From: Amanita rubescens
Lineage: Eukaryota; Basidiomycota; Agaricomycetes; Agaricales; Amanitaceae
DNA length: 64,000 bases
Direction: 5' to 3'
Assembly: GCA_015039365.1 (NCBI GenBank)
Contig: WION01000035.1
Location: 62,001 to 126,000, forward strand
The position numbers and the translations under genes were made by a program. Positions 36,087 to 47,117 of the stretch are shown one piece after another (positions within the stretch are counted from its first letter, which is position 1; each line of letters begins with the position of its first letter). The notes beneath the pieces were generated by a model, which saw only the letters and a program-made list of their open reading frames with translations, had not been told where the DNA came from and made no database searches.

Positions 36087-38094
36087 CTAGTATGACCAAC
36101 CCTCGAAATTGCGCTTTCGCAACGGTAGAGGAAGATAAGGCTTCTTGCCATTGGTGCTGTGATTGCCGGAGAGTCCGACTTTACGAATTTTCGCAAGCCT
36201 TTTTCTAGTTGGCATTTAAAGATACCCAAAAAAATCTGTCACACACCTCCTGAAACCTGCCCACACAACAAGAAGGGCAATGCTTGATGACAAGACTGTC
36301 ATGATGTAAAATGCAAATGGGTGGTCTTCTAAGTGACTCGGCAACTGTGCCATCCATCAGCTGAGATACAGTTTTGGACTAGTTTCACCGACATTCATGC
36401 CAAATAGTCCAGCAACTAAAGCCCCTGTCCCAATACCCATCGTGGCCATGGAGACCTACAAATCTTGATAAGCTGTGAGAAAGAAAAATTATGGAATTCG
36501 ATTACCTTGAGATCCAGAGCTAATAAAGCATTTCTATTAGAATCTAAAACTAATTCTACGATCTCTTGAGTTGATTGAACGTTGCTCTATTTGGCGATCA
36601 TCACTCAGGTGATCAGGCAAAGGGCCATCATGACAGATGAAAGGACTCACTTGAATGTTTTCCACCTCGTTGACGATTTCCTCGGCCTGCTTCGAGAATG
36701 ACTCAACTAAAACCTCGAGTTCTTCGTGGTCATGCAGTTCTCGGTGAATGCCATTCTTCTTATCGGTAAGATACATGGCAATTAAATCATCGTCTGCAAT
36801 AGGTTAAAATAAAAAAGAGGCTCGTAATAATACATTGGCTACCCGCCTTGAGAGAGGATCTCTTCCAAAGCTTCTTCGACCTAGTTCGTAGTCAGGCAGG
36901 CTACCAGAATCAAGGAAAACGCTTACTAATTTAGCTCGGCTCTGAAAACTAGCCAGACGTCTCGAATAGTAGAGCAATCTCTTGAAACGATCATGATCGA
37001 TATTATCATCCAATTCAGCCAGTAGTCCACCGACAAGGTTTCGAATGAAAACCATTTCGGCCTCGAGCGCGCCCAGGACAGAAAGCAAGATAGACTCGAG
37101 AGCTCTGACGCACTCTATCAGAAAATATGTGGATTGAGTAAAACAAAGCAGTACCTAAACTCGTATGGTAATCCAGACCCCTTTGTTTTGAGATTATGCT
37201 GTAGAACACATCGGACATTACGAGATACCCTGGGACGTTCTCGTGCTGACTGACCTCTAGATGGTATAAAAATACGGAGTGAAGTCTGGAATCTGCTGAG
37301 CCATATGTATCAAAAAGAATGACTGCATCCGCTTTGACAAGCGCTCTAATATGCAGGATATTGACCTGATAATCTTTTAAGTCATAAGGGAAAATTGCGA
37401 TAGGCAGCTAATACAGACCAGGATAGCTTCTTTCCGCACTAGAATCGTGGGTACAAGATTTGGAACACGCGAGTCAATCTTCCGTAAGTCACGGGGCTTT
37501 AGAACAGGAGTTCTAGCGATACGATCTGATGGAGGTAACGCAAATTTGACTGACATTTAACTTATGTTCTGAACTAAGGTCTGCCCTCTTGAATTGACCA
37601 GAGATCGTTTTTACGTTGCCTGGCCAAAAACCCCGTCAGCAAAACAAAGCGGTACCAATTGTTCCCCTACCAACCTTCCGCATCGAGAATAGTACCTAAA
37701 ACACTATTTTAGCTAGGGCAGAGCTACGGTGCTGAAACTTACATCGTAGCATAAGGTCAGTCAACTGACGCCCCTTCATAACCTTTTCCAGGACTGAATC
37801 TTTTGCAACGTCTTCATGCCCATCGGACCTGCATTCCTTATTGGCATCGGGGGCTCGAGGGCGAAATTTTGATGTCCATCCGATATTCCGAGATAATGAG
37901 AAACCCTGGTTCTTGATACTTCGACGGAGATGACTTGGGTACGACAGGGCAGAGCGAGTGTGGTATAATTGAGAAGGTCCCTTGGGGAGAAACGTCGGCC
38001 GAACCGGCACCAAAAGAAGTTTGAAGCATGGGTTCCAACGAATAGTGCCAATAGATTTCAAGCCATTCCTTGAACAGGGTAGCCCAGTATGCAT
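36087..38094 (-). CDS. MRS2: MRS2/LPE10-type mitochondrial magnesium channel (CorA superfamily)
   Basis: Pentameric Mg2+ channel of the mitochondrial inner membrane. Many short exons. The N-terminal exon from 38094 is Arg/Ser-rich (matrix targeting), ending VLEKVMKGRQLTDLMLRC. Then come VKTISGQFKRADL, RDLRKIDSRVPNLVPTILVR, KADAVILFDTYGSADS, ALESILLSVLGALEAEMVF, LLAELDDNIDHDRFKRLLYY, SRRLASFQSRAKLV, MYLTDKKNG, and HDHEELEVLVESFSKQAEE. The two membrane segments follow, with the signature GMN at the end of the first (VSMATMGIGTGALVAGLFGM then N). TM2 is HPFAFYIMTVLSSSIALLV. The C-terminus is basic (RLAKIRKVGLSG) and I place the stop at 36087 after EGWSY. Some internal joins (36800-37700) are approximate. 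The start could also be in an extra upstream exon. Confidence 0.93.
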
Positions 38095-38747
38095 GCGCAG
38101 CTGCTAGAGGCCCTAGCACCAGCGTTGCAGTACGTCGTAGCCGATGTCAAACGCGAGGAGCGTGACTAGTGTGACAGTCACGTGGCGAAGATTAAACGTT
38201 CCTCGATCGCATCACTCTCAATTCTGAGTACTCTTTTGGCAAGCATGGTCCAAGAACCTGTCTGATTTATTTATGAGGCGGAGTACTCTGCCGAATTCGA
38301 ATACGTTATCAAGCTCTTACTCCTACTTTTTCTCAGTCTGAATGACCAGATGTAGCACTGTGACATCGTAAGGGTCGCCCGATGTCGAGGCAACCACATT
38401 GCAGCCTGGGCCGATTCGGTAGCTATTCCCCGCCCAAATGAGTTCAGTCCCTCTTTGATGGCCGTTTTGCTTGCATGTTTTATTTAAGCAGGTTGATCTG
38501 CCTATACGTCCCTGTCAATACCGATGGGATTGCAGGTTGACCTAATCGGCCATATCCGCACCCCCTACGAATGGGGTAGGCAAGATCAGGCGTCTGCTGA
38601 TATTCCCAGTTCTTTTCCAGGCGGGACCCTTTTGCATTACTCGATGATCATCTTCAAATTCACTCATATATACCCCACCCCAGAGAGGCGTGGCATATAT
38701 TATGCCTTGTCCTTCTTCCTGTTATTTCTCCTTTTTGCTTTCTATCG
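38095..38747. other. Divergent promoter region between MRS2 and the next gene
   Basis: About 650 bases; a TATATA stretch occurs near 38690-38702, 45-60 bases before the next start codon. No gene recognised. Confidence 0.45.
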
Positions 38748-39531
38748 ATGGCTGAGACCAAAAGACTTTTGGAGGCTGCATCCGCCCTTTCAGATCTGCT
38801 CCGCGACCGTGGAATTCCACATGCTTTCCACGGGAGCATGCTGACATCGTTGCTTGCCAATGTTCCCCACACCGACGTATGTCCCCGCCTCTATCCACCG
38901 TTCCAGTCTTTACATTGTGTTATTATACTTCAGGAAATTATGTGCATCGTCGAAGCTGGACAAACACATCAGCATCCATTTCGACGTGTACGCGATGCGA
39001 TTTCTGGACATGAAGATTTCAAGGCCGCACACTCAACATGGACGGACCGGTAAGAAATGTTTGACTGTCTACGACCCCACCCTCCAATGAGACTTTTCTA
39101 GATTGCATATCATATACCGGCGATTTATACCATCAATTGAAGTGTGTCCTACGTTGATTATCTACTATTACCACTAATACTACGCAGATCGAAATACTGC
39201 CATCGGGCGAAGCTGGTCCCCGACGATTGGACCCCACGACGGTCATGAGAGTTCACGGAGTTCCCTTCCTCACAATCTCTGAATTTATCAGAGCTAAGCT
39301 TAATACCTGGATGATGTACGAGCTTAATGACCTATTTGCTTCACAATCCACTGATTGTTAACCAGCCGTCGCTCAGACCGAGATGCTCAGGATATAACAT
39401 ATGTGCTATCACGCTATTGGAACCGCGTCGACATTAACCGAATACCTGAAAATGATATGAATCAGTTTGTCGCCAACCACTCAACTGCTGCTTCTTCATG
39501 GACAGCCATTAAGAAGAAATACGGCATGTGA
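38748..39531 (+). CDS. Conserved fungal protein with a nucleotidyltransferase-like N-terminus, unknown function
   Basis: Exons join cleanly over four short introns: MAETKRLLEAASALSDLLRD then GIPHAFHGSMLTSLLANV, EIMCIVEAGQTHQHPFRRV, DRLHIIYRRFIPSIE, IEILPSGEAGPRRLDP then RVHGVPFLTISEFIRAK, and a last exon RRSDRDAQDITYVLSRYWN ending KKKYGM. The pattern is: helix, then a GIxHxxxGS strand-turn, then a strand carrying acids, then FLTISEFIRAKLxTW and RRSDRDAQDI. It is reminiscent of minimal nucleotidyltransferase/kinase-like folds, where the HGS turn would bind nucleotide and D/E residues the metal. That is a structural guess and I know no assay for the family. About 190 aa. A TATA-like sequence precedes the start. 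It diverges from MRS2. Confidence 0.75.
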
Positions 39532-42500
39532 GGCTTAAAAGTAGGGTGCGAGTGCTCAAGGTTTACGGGCACCACCTACCTGGGTACTTCATCTCTTGTG
39601 TACTGTAAAATATATCAAAGGCAAAGCATCCAACAGCCTTGCGACCCGCAACGTTCGGGGAGGCACACTGTAGGTAATATCATGCTTGTAATATCGTAAT
39701 TATTGGCAAACAAGGGATCAACCATGCGACGTAAACAGATAACCTCAAATGAAACCTGTTAGCATGTGGGTAGAGAAGTTATTGGCAATACTGATACCAC
39801 GCATTACGGGCAATGGTGGGCACAGAGCTGCAATCGAACCGGCCGAAGATAACAGAGACGTCATAATGAGCGAAAATATGTGCGAGATCTGGAACCAAAA
39901 CTTGTCAATCGTGTAACAGCGTTATCGACGGCAACCCCAAGAGGCGACGTTAAGGAGGCCTGCTTACTAGGGGAACCTTTTTCTGGATGTATCTGTTATT
40001 AGATTTCAAACGAACACGAGTTGCCAAAGACTGCTTCTCAGGCCACACGAGGTCACGCCGACGTCGAGATCAGTCTCCCACATCCTGGCCCATGATCGCG
40101 CACACGACAGTTCATGCTAAGAGATGCCCTAAATTGCACGGAAAAACACTCGTATACCGTGAGTGACTAGCCTTGAGTACTAGCTGATGTCCGCGTTACT
40201 ACATGAACCGAACCATGGCAACGACCTAGGAGACGAGCGCCTTGATGGATGCCGTACAAGCCAACACATGAAGCAGTCCGCTGAATAGACAAACTCCGCA
40301 AAAAGCGTAACGGAACGACCCGTAAACATGCATGACTATGCGTGGAATTGGTAGCCTCGAGTCGACAGATCTAAATCACGCATTTCATTAGTGCTTTTTG
40401 TCATCAAAGACCCTGAGATCGCAAAAGAAGCGCGTGAGAGTGTGTGTCCTAGCCAAGGATATGTAGTTCTTATGTCGCACTTTCTCGAACTTTGTACAGG
40501 TAACTGCGGCGATATTTATATCGTTTGAGTCCTTGTTTGTGGCTTGTCGTGAGACTAAACCAATCGTTTCAAGCATGCGATAAGCTGGATATCTGTGTAA
40601 CAGATCAGTGCCAGCAATTCGGAAAGCCCCGCGCATCGGTGAGAAGGCCTGGTAGCCAATGAACGGATCGCATAATGACCAGTGGCGTATTCAATTGGCA
40701 TCGGCCGAGTTAATAGCGCTGTTATTTGCCAATCTCCTGTTAGACCAACACAGATCTGGGGGACTGGGCACCAGATAGGTCCGCGGAGGTGCAATAAATT
40801 CATACACCACGCCGCCATCATGAATCATAATGGAACTAGACAATCAATCCTTTAGGAAAGATGTAGCAAACTCCTTGGATGTCCCATGGGCCATCTCAGT
40901 CATTACATGATTAACGGGGCACCAGGTTCAATGTTTTGGTCTCGACTCTCAAGGATGGAGGTAGTAAAGTGCTTCATGGTGTCATCCCTGTCGTCGCTGA
41001 CAATTTTCCGGCTATTTCAGGTTTAGTGGAGATAACACCGCTAGGGTGCACCGGCATGCTGGGAAAGTCAACTAAGCTTGTAAAGATAACATGCCGCCGA
41101 CTCGAGAACAAGGGGAGGATATCTAGTCGACGAAAGCTACAGAATGTGGGCTTATGGACTGACGAAAATATACGATTTGCGAAACGTCAACGTCATTGAA
41201 TTCCGAGCTCGAAAGGGGGACAACAGCGAACCATTGTTGGTGCACATACAATAGGCACGTGCGTCAACCTTCGTCGAGATATCTACCCGAAACGACCAGC
41301 TGCGTGGAACCATCGCCATGGGGCTATCAGGTCTATGGCGCTATTTACCGGAAAAGGCCTCTTCTCCTATCTTACAGCCTTCTTAAAGCCAGAAGTTGCA
41401 GGCCAAGGCCACTGATAACTCGGCGCTAGCTGCATGACAACCTACCTACTAAACAAGGCTCTCCGCATTTGGAAACGGGCCATACGTGCGGGTATCCTGG
41501 TGCGACGGGGGAACCTGGGGGAACGCATCATTGACGACTAACTTTTTTGACGCGATTGCCGGGCGACCGCGATTCCTGAACGTTTTATGCGTGGGAACAT
41601 TTAGAAAACCGTTCTATGTCTTTGCCATATGTGGGATGTGAACCGTTAACCATTTATAGGTCAGTCACAGAAGGGCAGCGCAGACATTCATGGTTAAGGA
41701 GTTGCAGCTTGTCAGTATGTCCCTCATACCCGGGGTCGTTCACTCTATCATTCCTCGTGCAAAGCGCGTTCCCAACTGAACCAGCGGCTTGTTCCCGAGA
41801 CGGCCATCTACTGAATTCGACGGCTACGAGAGCTCGTATGCGATTGGACAAGTATAGCCTAACTCGAAGAAGGAGCGGATTTAGGTAGCTCGCACCCTAA
41901 CATCAGTGTGCCTGATGGTCACTAACATTAATTACCCCATTTTCGCTCGACAAGAGAAAAGTCTCACCCCAAGATGCTAATGGGAGATCAAGTCACCCAT
42001 AACTGCCCGTAGCACTTTCCCTATCTTCCGAAAGGTCATCTGACGCGAGCACAAATACATGATGGACAACAGTCATGTGCACTTTCAAATTGTCCCCAAG
42101 GTCTGTAATTTGCAACACTGTCTATACTTTGGGCAAGTTGCAAGTTGAAAATAAGGTCCATCTTCATCTTCGGCACCTTAGGTGAAAGTACAAGTATAAC
42201 TCGCGTACCTGGTAGCCTAGACGGAGCAAGACTTTTACCTTCATATAATTTCTGTTACATCTATGGCCTTGGGTCATTGAAAGCACCGAAAGGTAAAAGC
42301 CGTCTACTACTGGCGACTTTCTCAAACACACGCAAACTCGGTTAAACGAAATTTCGATCGAATTCGCATTCCTAATGATATACGTATTACAAACGCAGTG
42401 CACCTTTCGAGTCTCAACCAACTTGTGGGAGGCATATTCAGTTCCTGCAGGGCAAACAGGGGCGAACGTTGACTTTGATAATGGGTACACTTTTGTGTTC

Positions 42501-43234
42501 GAGATTTTCAGATACGACTCGTTATCGAGAAATGATTAAAACTCTCTCTGTCTCAGGTAAACTAGCATGCCTGGCGGGCCGTTGCTAACTTTTCAAAGCG
42601 CCCTGATAAGGCCCCATTGATCTCGAGGTTACATATGTTGAAGAGACAAAGTGAGTGAATACTTTGAAGATCGATAGCGGTCCATCGCTATAATGTCAAG
42701 GCCGAGAATCCATGGAAAAACATTCAAATTCGAGTCGATTCTTTTTTCCAGTTGAATAGTAGCTCAGAGAAATGTTTGTCAGGGCCTAAACTTGTTATTT
42801 GACTGACGATCAAATTCAATCAACCTTCGTCTGTCCTGCCATTAGTTGAAGATAAGCGTGGAGAACGATAAGAGCATGGGAAAGAAGTGGAGTTTAGATG
42901 GTCCATGTGGTGGGCGTTGGAACTTTGGAGCTTGGAAAACAGCAATTGTTTATCATGTGTCTGCGTCTGGTGTGTGGTAAGTTTCAAATTGAGCTTGTAC
43001 GGCCTATAAAGGTAGAGTGGCAAACGTCTACAAAGGCAACTTCAATACTAACAGGCCTAGGAAAGTTACACTTACTTCCCTGCAGGTAAAACAGCAATCG
43101 CAAACATCGACAGGTGGCGACAATCCAAGCAAGATATAATCCGCGAAGGGTGGCCGTCCTATGGTTGAAGCAAATGTATAGAGCCAGAGTCTATTTTCCT
43201 GCCCTTCTCGTCGAGCTGGTCTCCATCTCATTCT
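39532..43234. other. 3.7 kb gene-poor region
   Basis: No frame above about 110 codons, no recognisable protein motif and no splice-consistent chain of exons on either strand. Reverse-transcriptase, integrase and transposase motifs were looked for by eye and not found. No long terminal inverted or direct repeats were noticed. It borders the duplicated secreted-protein locus. It may be decayed mobile DNA or regulatory sequence. Confidence 0.45.
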
Positions 43235-43371
43235 TAGTAAGTACTGTATTAGCGGATTCAACAGTTGAACCCATGATTAATTGATTGTTCTACAAGCGCA
43301 CATCACTGATCAGTATGCAGCCATCCCATAATGATCATGATGATCATGATGTACATGATGAGCTTCTCTGC

Positions 43372-43512
43372 ATTGCTATAAATACATTTCCTCCTACCGC
43401 CACCCCCGAGCTGGTCTCCAACGATCCCTGCATTGCTAATTTGCTATAAATTTCCTGTCTCTCCTACCGCTGCTCCCGAGCTGGTCTCCATCCCATTCAT
43501 TCTCTGCGACTA
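43372..43512 (+). repeat. Promoter repeat units containing TATAAA, copy 1
   Basis: Two degenerate tandem units of about 60 bases sharing GCTATAAAT...TCCTACCGC...CCGAGCTGGTCTCC, the last ending CATTCATTCTCTGCGACT. A further partial unit (GAGCTGGTCTCCATC) lies near 43208. Each main unit brings its own TATAAA, 90-230 bases before the start codon. Confidence 0.8.
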
Positions 43513-43601
43513 AAAATACTGTCACTCTGTGAGTTGGTAGCCTCACCTTTGTTTTCGATGCTAACAAGTATCGACTGTTGTCCACGAAGCTGAATTCAAT
43601 C

Positions 43602-44442
43602 ATGCTGTTCTTGTACTGTGCACTACTTTACTTTGCACTTTCTATTGGCACTTCTGCGGCGGCACCTACCAGTGATCCGTCCCAATCTTCTCATGGGCAG
43701 TCAAACCTCAATCCTAAAGCCGCCGAGTTCCGTCCTGCGGCTCCTAAGGCCGTGGATGGCACCAACCTTCCACACAATACCTACATGTCACAATACATGA
43801 AAGCTAATATCTTAGAGATGAAGAAAGCCAATGAACTTGGGCTTGAACCAGGTCAACTCTACAACGTCCGTAAATACGTTTTGGTCAGCTATTATTTTCA
43901 TTTGAGCAATCCCAGAAATTTAACGGTATGTTACAGGGTTTAGAGGGCGGGTCTGACCACAACAACGTCCCCGTTGCCTACATCGGCCCCGTCCCAGATT
44001 ACGATGGAAAGATTGTCTTCGTTTCACTCGTGTGGCAGCGGGGAGAGGTTAAAGGTTTTCCTGCAAAGTATACGGAAAAAGCGCTGCCGTGCTTCGAGCC
44101 CAGCAAAAGCATCAACGGTATGATTACCTTTTGCAGAAAGAAATGTAATGTAACAGGTCTGCAGGCCTCATCCTTCCACAATCTTTAATGATCACTAAAT
44201 ATACCTATATGGTATGGGCATCAAATCTATCCAAACCGACGAGATATGCGGATATAAAATTAAAGAATACTGCATTGACAAGGATCCACAACTACATGGG
44301 TAAGTTAGACATGGGGGCCCTGATGTTGGTGAACTGACAAACCACAGTGAATGATTATGAGAAGAAAAATTTGAAGTCTGAGTTGGTTGGAAAATTAAAT
44401 CGGAAGGATTTGGGACAGACACCACTGTCTAAGGTGGTGTAG
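43602..44442 (+). CDS. Small secreted protein, paralogue 1 (exon 3 acceptor apparently lost)
   Basis: Exon 1 (43602-43865) begins with a clear signal peptide, MLFLYCALLYFALSIGTSAA, and a short low-complexity Ser/Pro stretch. It ends EMKKANELGLEPGQLYN before a GTCCGT donor. Exon 2 (43937-44156) reads GLEGGSDHNNVPVAYIGPVP, DGKIVFVSLVWQRGEVKGFP, AKYTEKALPCFEPSKSINGM, and ITFCRKKCNVT. By alignment with the downstream paralogue, exon 3 should end at 44299 (IHNYM) and exon 4 is 44348-44442 (VNDYEKKNL...RKDLGQTPLSKVV). However, no usable AG remains where the paralogue's exon 3 begins. Read-through of intron 2 would stop at 44188. No known domain; it has the size and layout of fungal effector-like or wall-associated secreted proteins, without evidence for a role. 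Confidence 0.72.
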
Positions 44443-45356
44443 AAGGATGGTGAAGTGGAAACGAGGGAACGGGGAGAAAGAAAGGAGGGTAGGCAAGCGC
44501 TGAGCGCGAGCGGCCATCGACACTTAGACATCTTATCCGGCCCTCACGGCGTAGTCGCATCGTCTCTTTCTTAACGTGCGGCTGCAACTTAACTTGAAGA
44601 GTCAATCATTGTTATACTCTGACGTCCTGACGAAGACTCGTGAGATTCGAGTGAACATGAAAATGACTGCTGTCATTGTCAGCCCGGTTTCATTTGAACC
44701 TCTCGATACGAAACAATAGGCGCCAGGCCAGACTCCGAGTCTTTTCCATCGTGTCCGCTCTCTTCATTTAGATCAGCAGTTACTGAAAAATTTGGCTATT
44801 GGCTTATAATTACAAGCAACACGAAATTCGAGCCCGCCGCTGATGCATGTCACGCGCCCTTTCCCTTTCCCTCCCACCGGTACCTATGTTTTAGTTAGTT
44901 CACTTTTTCCCTTTTTCGAGCACACCCCCAGTGCCCCCTTTTAGCATAAAAGCAGCTACACCCCGAGGATCCCTGGACCTGTCACACCATCACGTCACAT
45001 CACACGATTGCTGGCTCAACTAAGCGGTCCCCCGTTTGGTGCCTAATCGAGCACAGAGCGGATTTGTCTAGCCTGACTGCTGTAATACACTTTATAGTAT
45101 CTACTGCCGGTGTATCCAACAATGCTGCAACACTGCGATGCCCACCTATAATCTCAAAATTCAAACTCAGCCGAAACTGAAGCGGCTCGCAACGAATTCA
45201 ACTATCAAGTTGAACCAATTAACTCCACTCCGTCATAGTATTCCCCTATTAGTAAGTACTTTTCCTGATTAGCGGATTTGGCGAAGTTGTGGATTTATTG
45301 TTCTGCAAGAGCAGATCAAGTCTGAAGCCATCTCATAATGATCGTGATGTGCGACG

Positions 45357-45568
45357 AAAATGGCTTCTATCTCTCCTACCGCCATCCCCGAGCTGGTCTT
45401 CATCAACCCTTGCATTGCTATAGTAAATTTCCTGTTTCTCCTACCGCTTACCGCCGCCCCCGAGCTGGTCTCCATCCCCTGCGTTAGTTGAACTTGCTAT
45501 AGATTCCCTGTCTCTCCTATCGCTATCCTCGAGCTGGTCTCCATCCCATTCATTCTCTGCGACTGAAA
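45357..45568 (+). repeat. Promoter repeat units, copy 2
   Basis: Three degenerate units with CTCTCCTACCGC...CCGAGCTGGTCTCC, compared with two full units in copy 1. TATA-like parts are weaker here (GCTATAGTAAAT, GCTATAGATT). The last unit ends CATTCATTCTCTGCGACT exactly as in copy 1. Confidence 0.8.
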
Positions 45569-45653
45569 ACATTGTCACTTTGTGAGTTGGTAGCCTCACC
45601 TTTGTTTCGATGCTAACAGGTATCGACTGTTGTCCACGAAGCTGAATTCAATC

Positions 45654-46504
45654 ATGCTGTTCTTGTACTATGCGCTGCTTTATTTTGCACTTTCTATCAC
45701 TTCCGCAGCGGCACCTACCAGTGATCGATATCCGTCCCAATCTTCTCATGGGCTCAACCCTGAAGCCGCCGAGTTCCGTCCCACAGGGCCAGCGCCTCCC
45801 AAGGTCGTGGATGGCACCAGCGATTCCAATATGCGATCATACAAAACAGTTAACATGACAAAAATGAAGACACCCGAGGAACTCGGGCTCGAACTAGGTC
45901 AAGTCTACAGCGTCCGTAAACACATTTTTGGTGGGTCATGATTTCCATTTGAGCAATCCCAGAAACTCAACGGTATGTTACAGGGTTTAGAGGGCAGACC
46001 CGCCAACACCGTTCCCGTTGTCTACAACGGCCCCGTCCCAGGTAACGATGGAAAGCTTGCCTTCGTTTCACTCGTGCGGAAGTATGGAGGGTTGAATGGT
46101 TTTCCTGCAAAGTATATGGAAGAAGCACTGCCGTACTTCGTGTCCACCGATGCCGTCAAAGGTGCGATTCCCTTCTGCAGGAAGAAACGTAATTTGACAA
46201 GTCTGCAGCTTTCCTCTTTGAAAAAAGATCTTTGATGATCACGAAATATGCTTATATTGCGTATGCAGGACATCTAGAAGAAGGGAAATTATATCAGGAC
46301 ATAAAAGTGCAATCCACTGAGTTGAAAAAGATCCACGACTATATGGGTGAGATAGACAGTTGGGCCCAGATATAGGTGAACTGACATACCGCAGTGAATG
46401 ACTATAAGAAGAGAAATTTGCAGCCCAAGTTGGTTAAATATCGAAAGGATTTGGGACAGACACCACTGCCCAAGGTGGAGGAGAAGGAGAAACGTGGAAA
46501 TTGA
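45654..46504 (+). CDS. Small secreted protein, paralogue 2
   Basis: Four exons fit the frame exactly: 45654-45911, 45984-46200, 46269-46346 and 46395-46504, totalling 663 nt or 220 aa. Signal peptide MLFLYYALLYFALSITSAA, then SHGLNPEAAEFRPTGPAPPK and EELGLELGQVYS. Exon 2 reads GLEGRPANTVPVVYNGPVPG, DGKLAFVSLVRKYGGLNGFP, AKYMEEALPYFVSTDAVKGA, IPFCRKKRNLT. Exon 3 gives HLEEGKLYQDIKVQSTELKK then IHDYM. Exon 4 gives VNDYKKRNLQPKLVKYRKDL, GQTPLPKVEEKEKRGN. Alternatively, intron 2 is retained and the protein ends at 46235. Intact splice sites at all three introns make this the better-preserved copy. The family is unknown to me; secretion is supported by the N-terminus only. Confidence 0.78.
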
Positions 46505-47117
46505 AGTGGAGGGAACGGGGAGAAAGAAAGGAGGATAGGCAAGCTCTGAGCGCTGAGCGCGGGTGATCTTATCTGGCCCTCAAGGTGTCGTCGCATCGTC
46601 TCTTTCTTAAATAATTAATGTGCGGTTGCAATCTAACATCATATTTTACCTTTTCCTGGCCGTGCCCTGACGTCTTGATGAACAACTCGTGAGATTTGAG
46701 CGACAGCACATGAACATGAAATGACTGCTGTTAGCGTCGTCCTAGCCCATAGTGTACTAGAAGTAGTAGGCGCCAGGCCAGACTACCGTTTCCGCTCTCT
46801 TCATTACTGAAAAAATCGGCTATCGGCGCCAGTGACATCGTCATAATTACGAGCCACACGTCCGCTGGATAAGCATCCAGTTGATGGCTGACAGCTTGAG
46901 ATTTAATGTCATATGCCATGGACGTCGCTTCTTATGTGCTCGCGAGTACATGCTTCCGACCTTTTATCAAGACAAGTATGTGATATGCTTGAGAACGAGA
47001 CAAGGGTAACAAATCAAATAGGACGCTAGGATCCGGAATTGGACTAATTATATGTTAATAATCGTCGACTCCATCCACTTATAACATATCTCCAATGAAT
47101 AGTATCAGACTTGCGGC
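46505..47117. other. 3' flank of the duplication and spacer to calcineurin
   Basis: To 46862 this is duplicated flank; the rest is AT-rich and presumably contains calcineurin's 3' UTR. No gene recognised. Confidence 0.5.

Larger units (their letters stand above)
43235..44826. repeat. Segmental duplication, copy 1
   Basis: This ~1.6 kb segment recurs about 2 kb downstream (45250-46862). Matching landmarks in order: TTAGTAAGTACT, ATAATGATC, several CCGAGCTGGTCTCC units, CATTCTCTGCGACT, the identical GTCCACGAAGCTGAATTC just before each start codon, the whole small secreted protein gene, GGATTTGGGACAGACACCAC, CGGGGAGAAAGAAAGGAGG, and GGCGCCAGGCCAGACT. Divergence is substantial, so the duplication is not recent. 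Confidence 0.9.
45250..46862. repeat. Segmental duplication, copy 2
   Basis: Second copy of the 43235-44826 segment, in direct orientation, with the same order of promoter units, signal-peptide exon, second exon and 3' flank. The ~420 bases between the copies (44827-45249) show no gene. Confidence 0.9.

Noticed and set aside
40388..40821. Minus-strand frames as remnants of a transposase
   Set aside because: No catalytic D/E pattern, no terminal repeats and no similarity to families I know.
43320..43350. CATGATGATCATGATG palindromic run as a hairpin or origin-like element
   Set aside because: Short, simple, and only partly present in the second copy; no other supporting signal.
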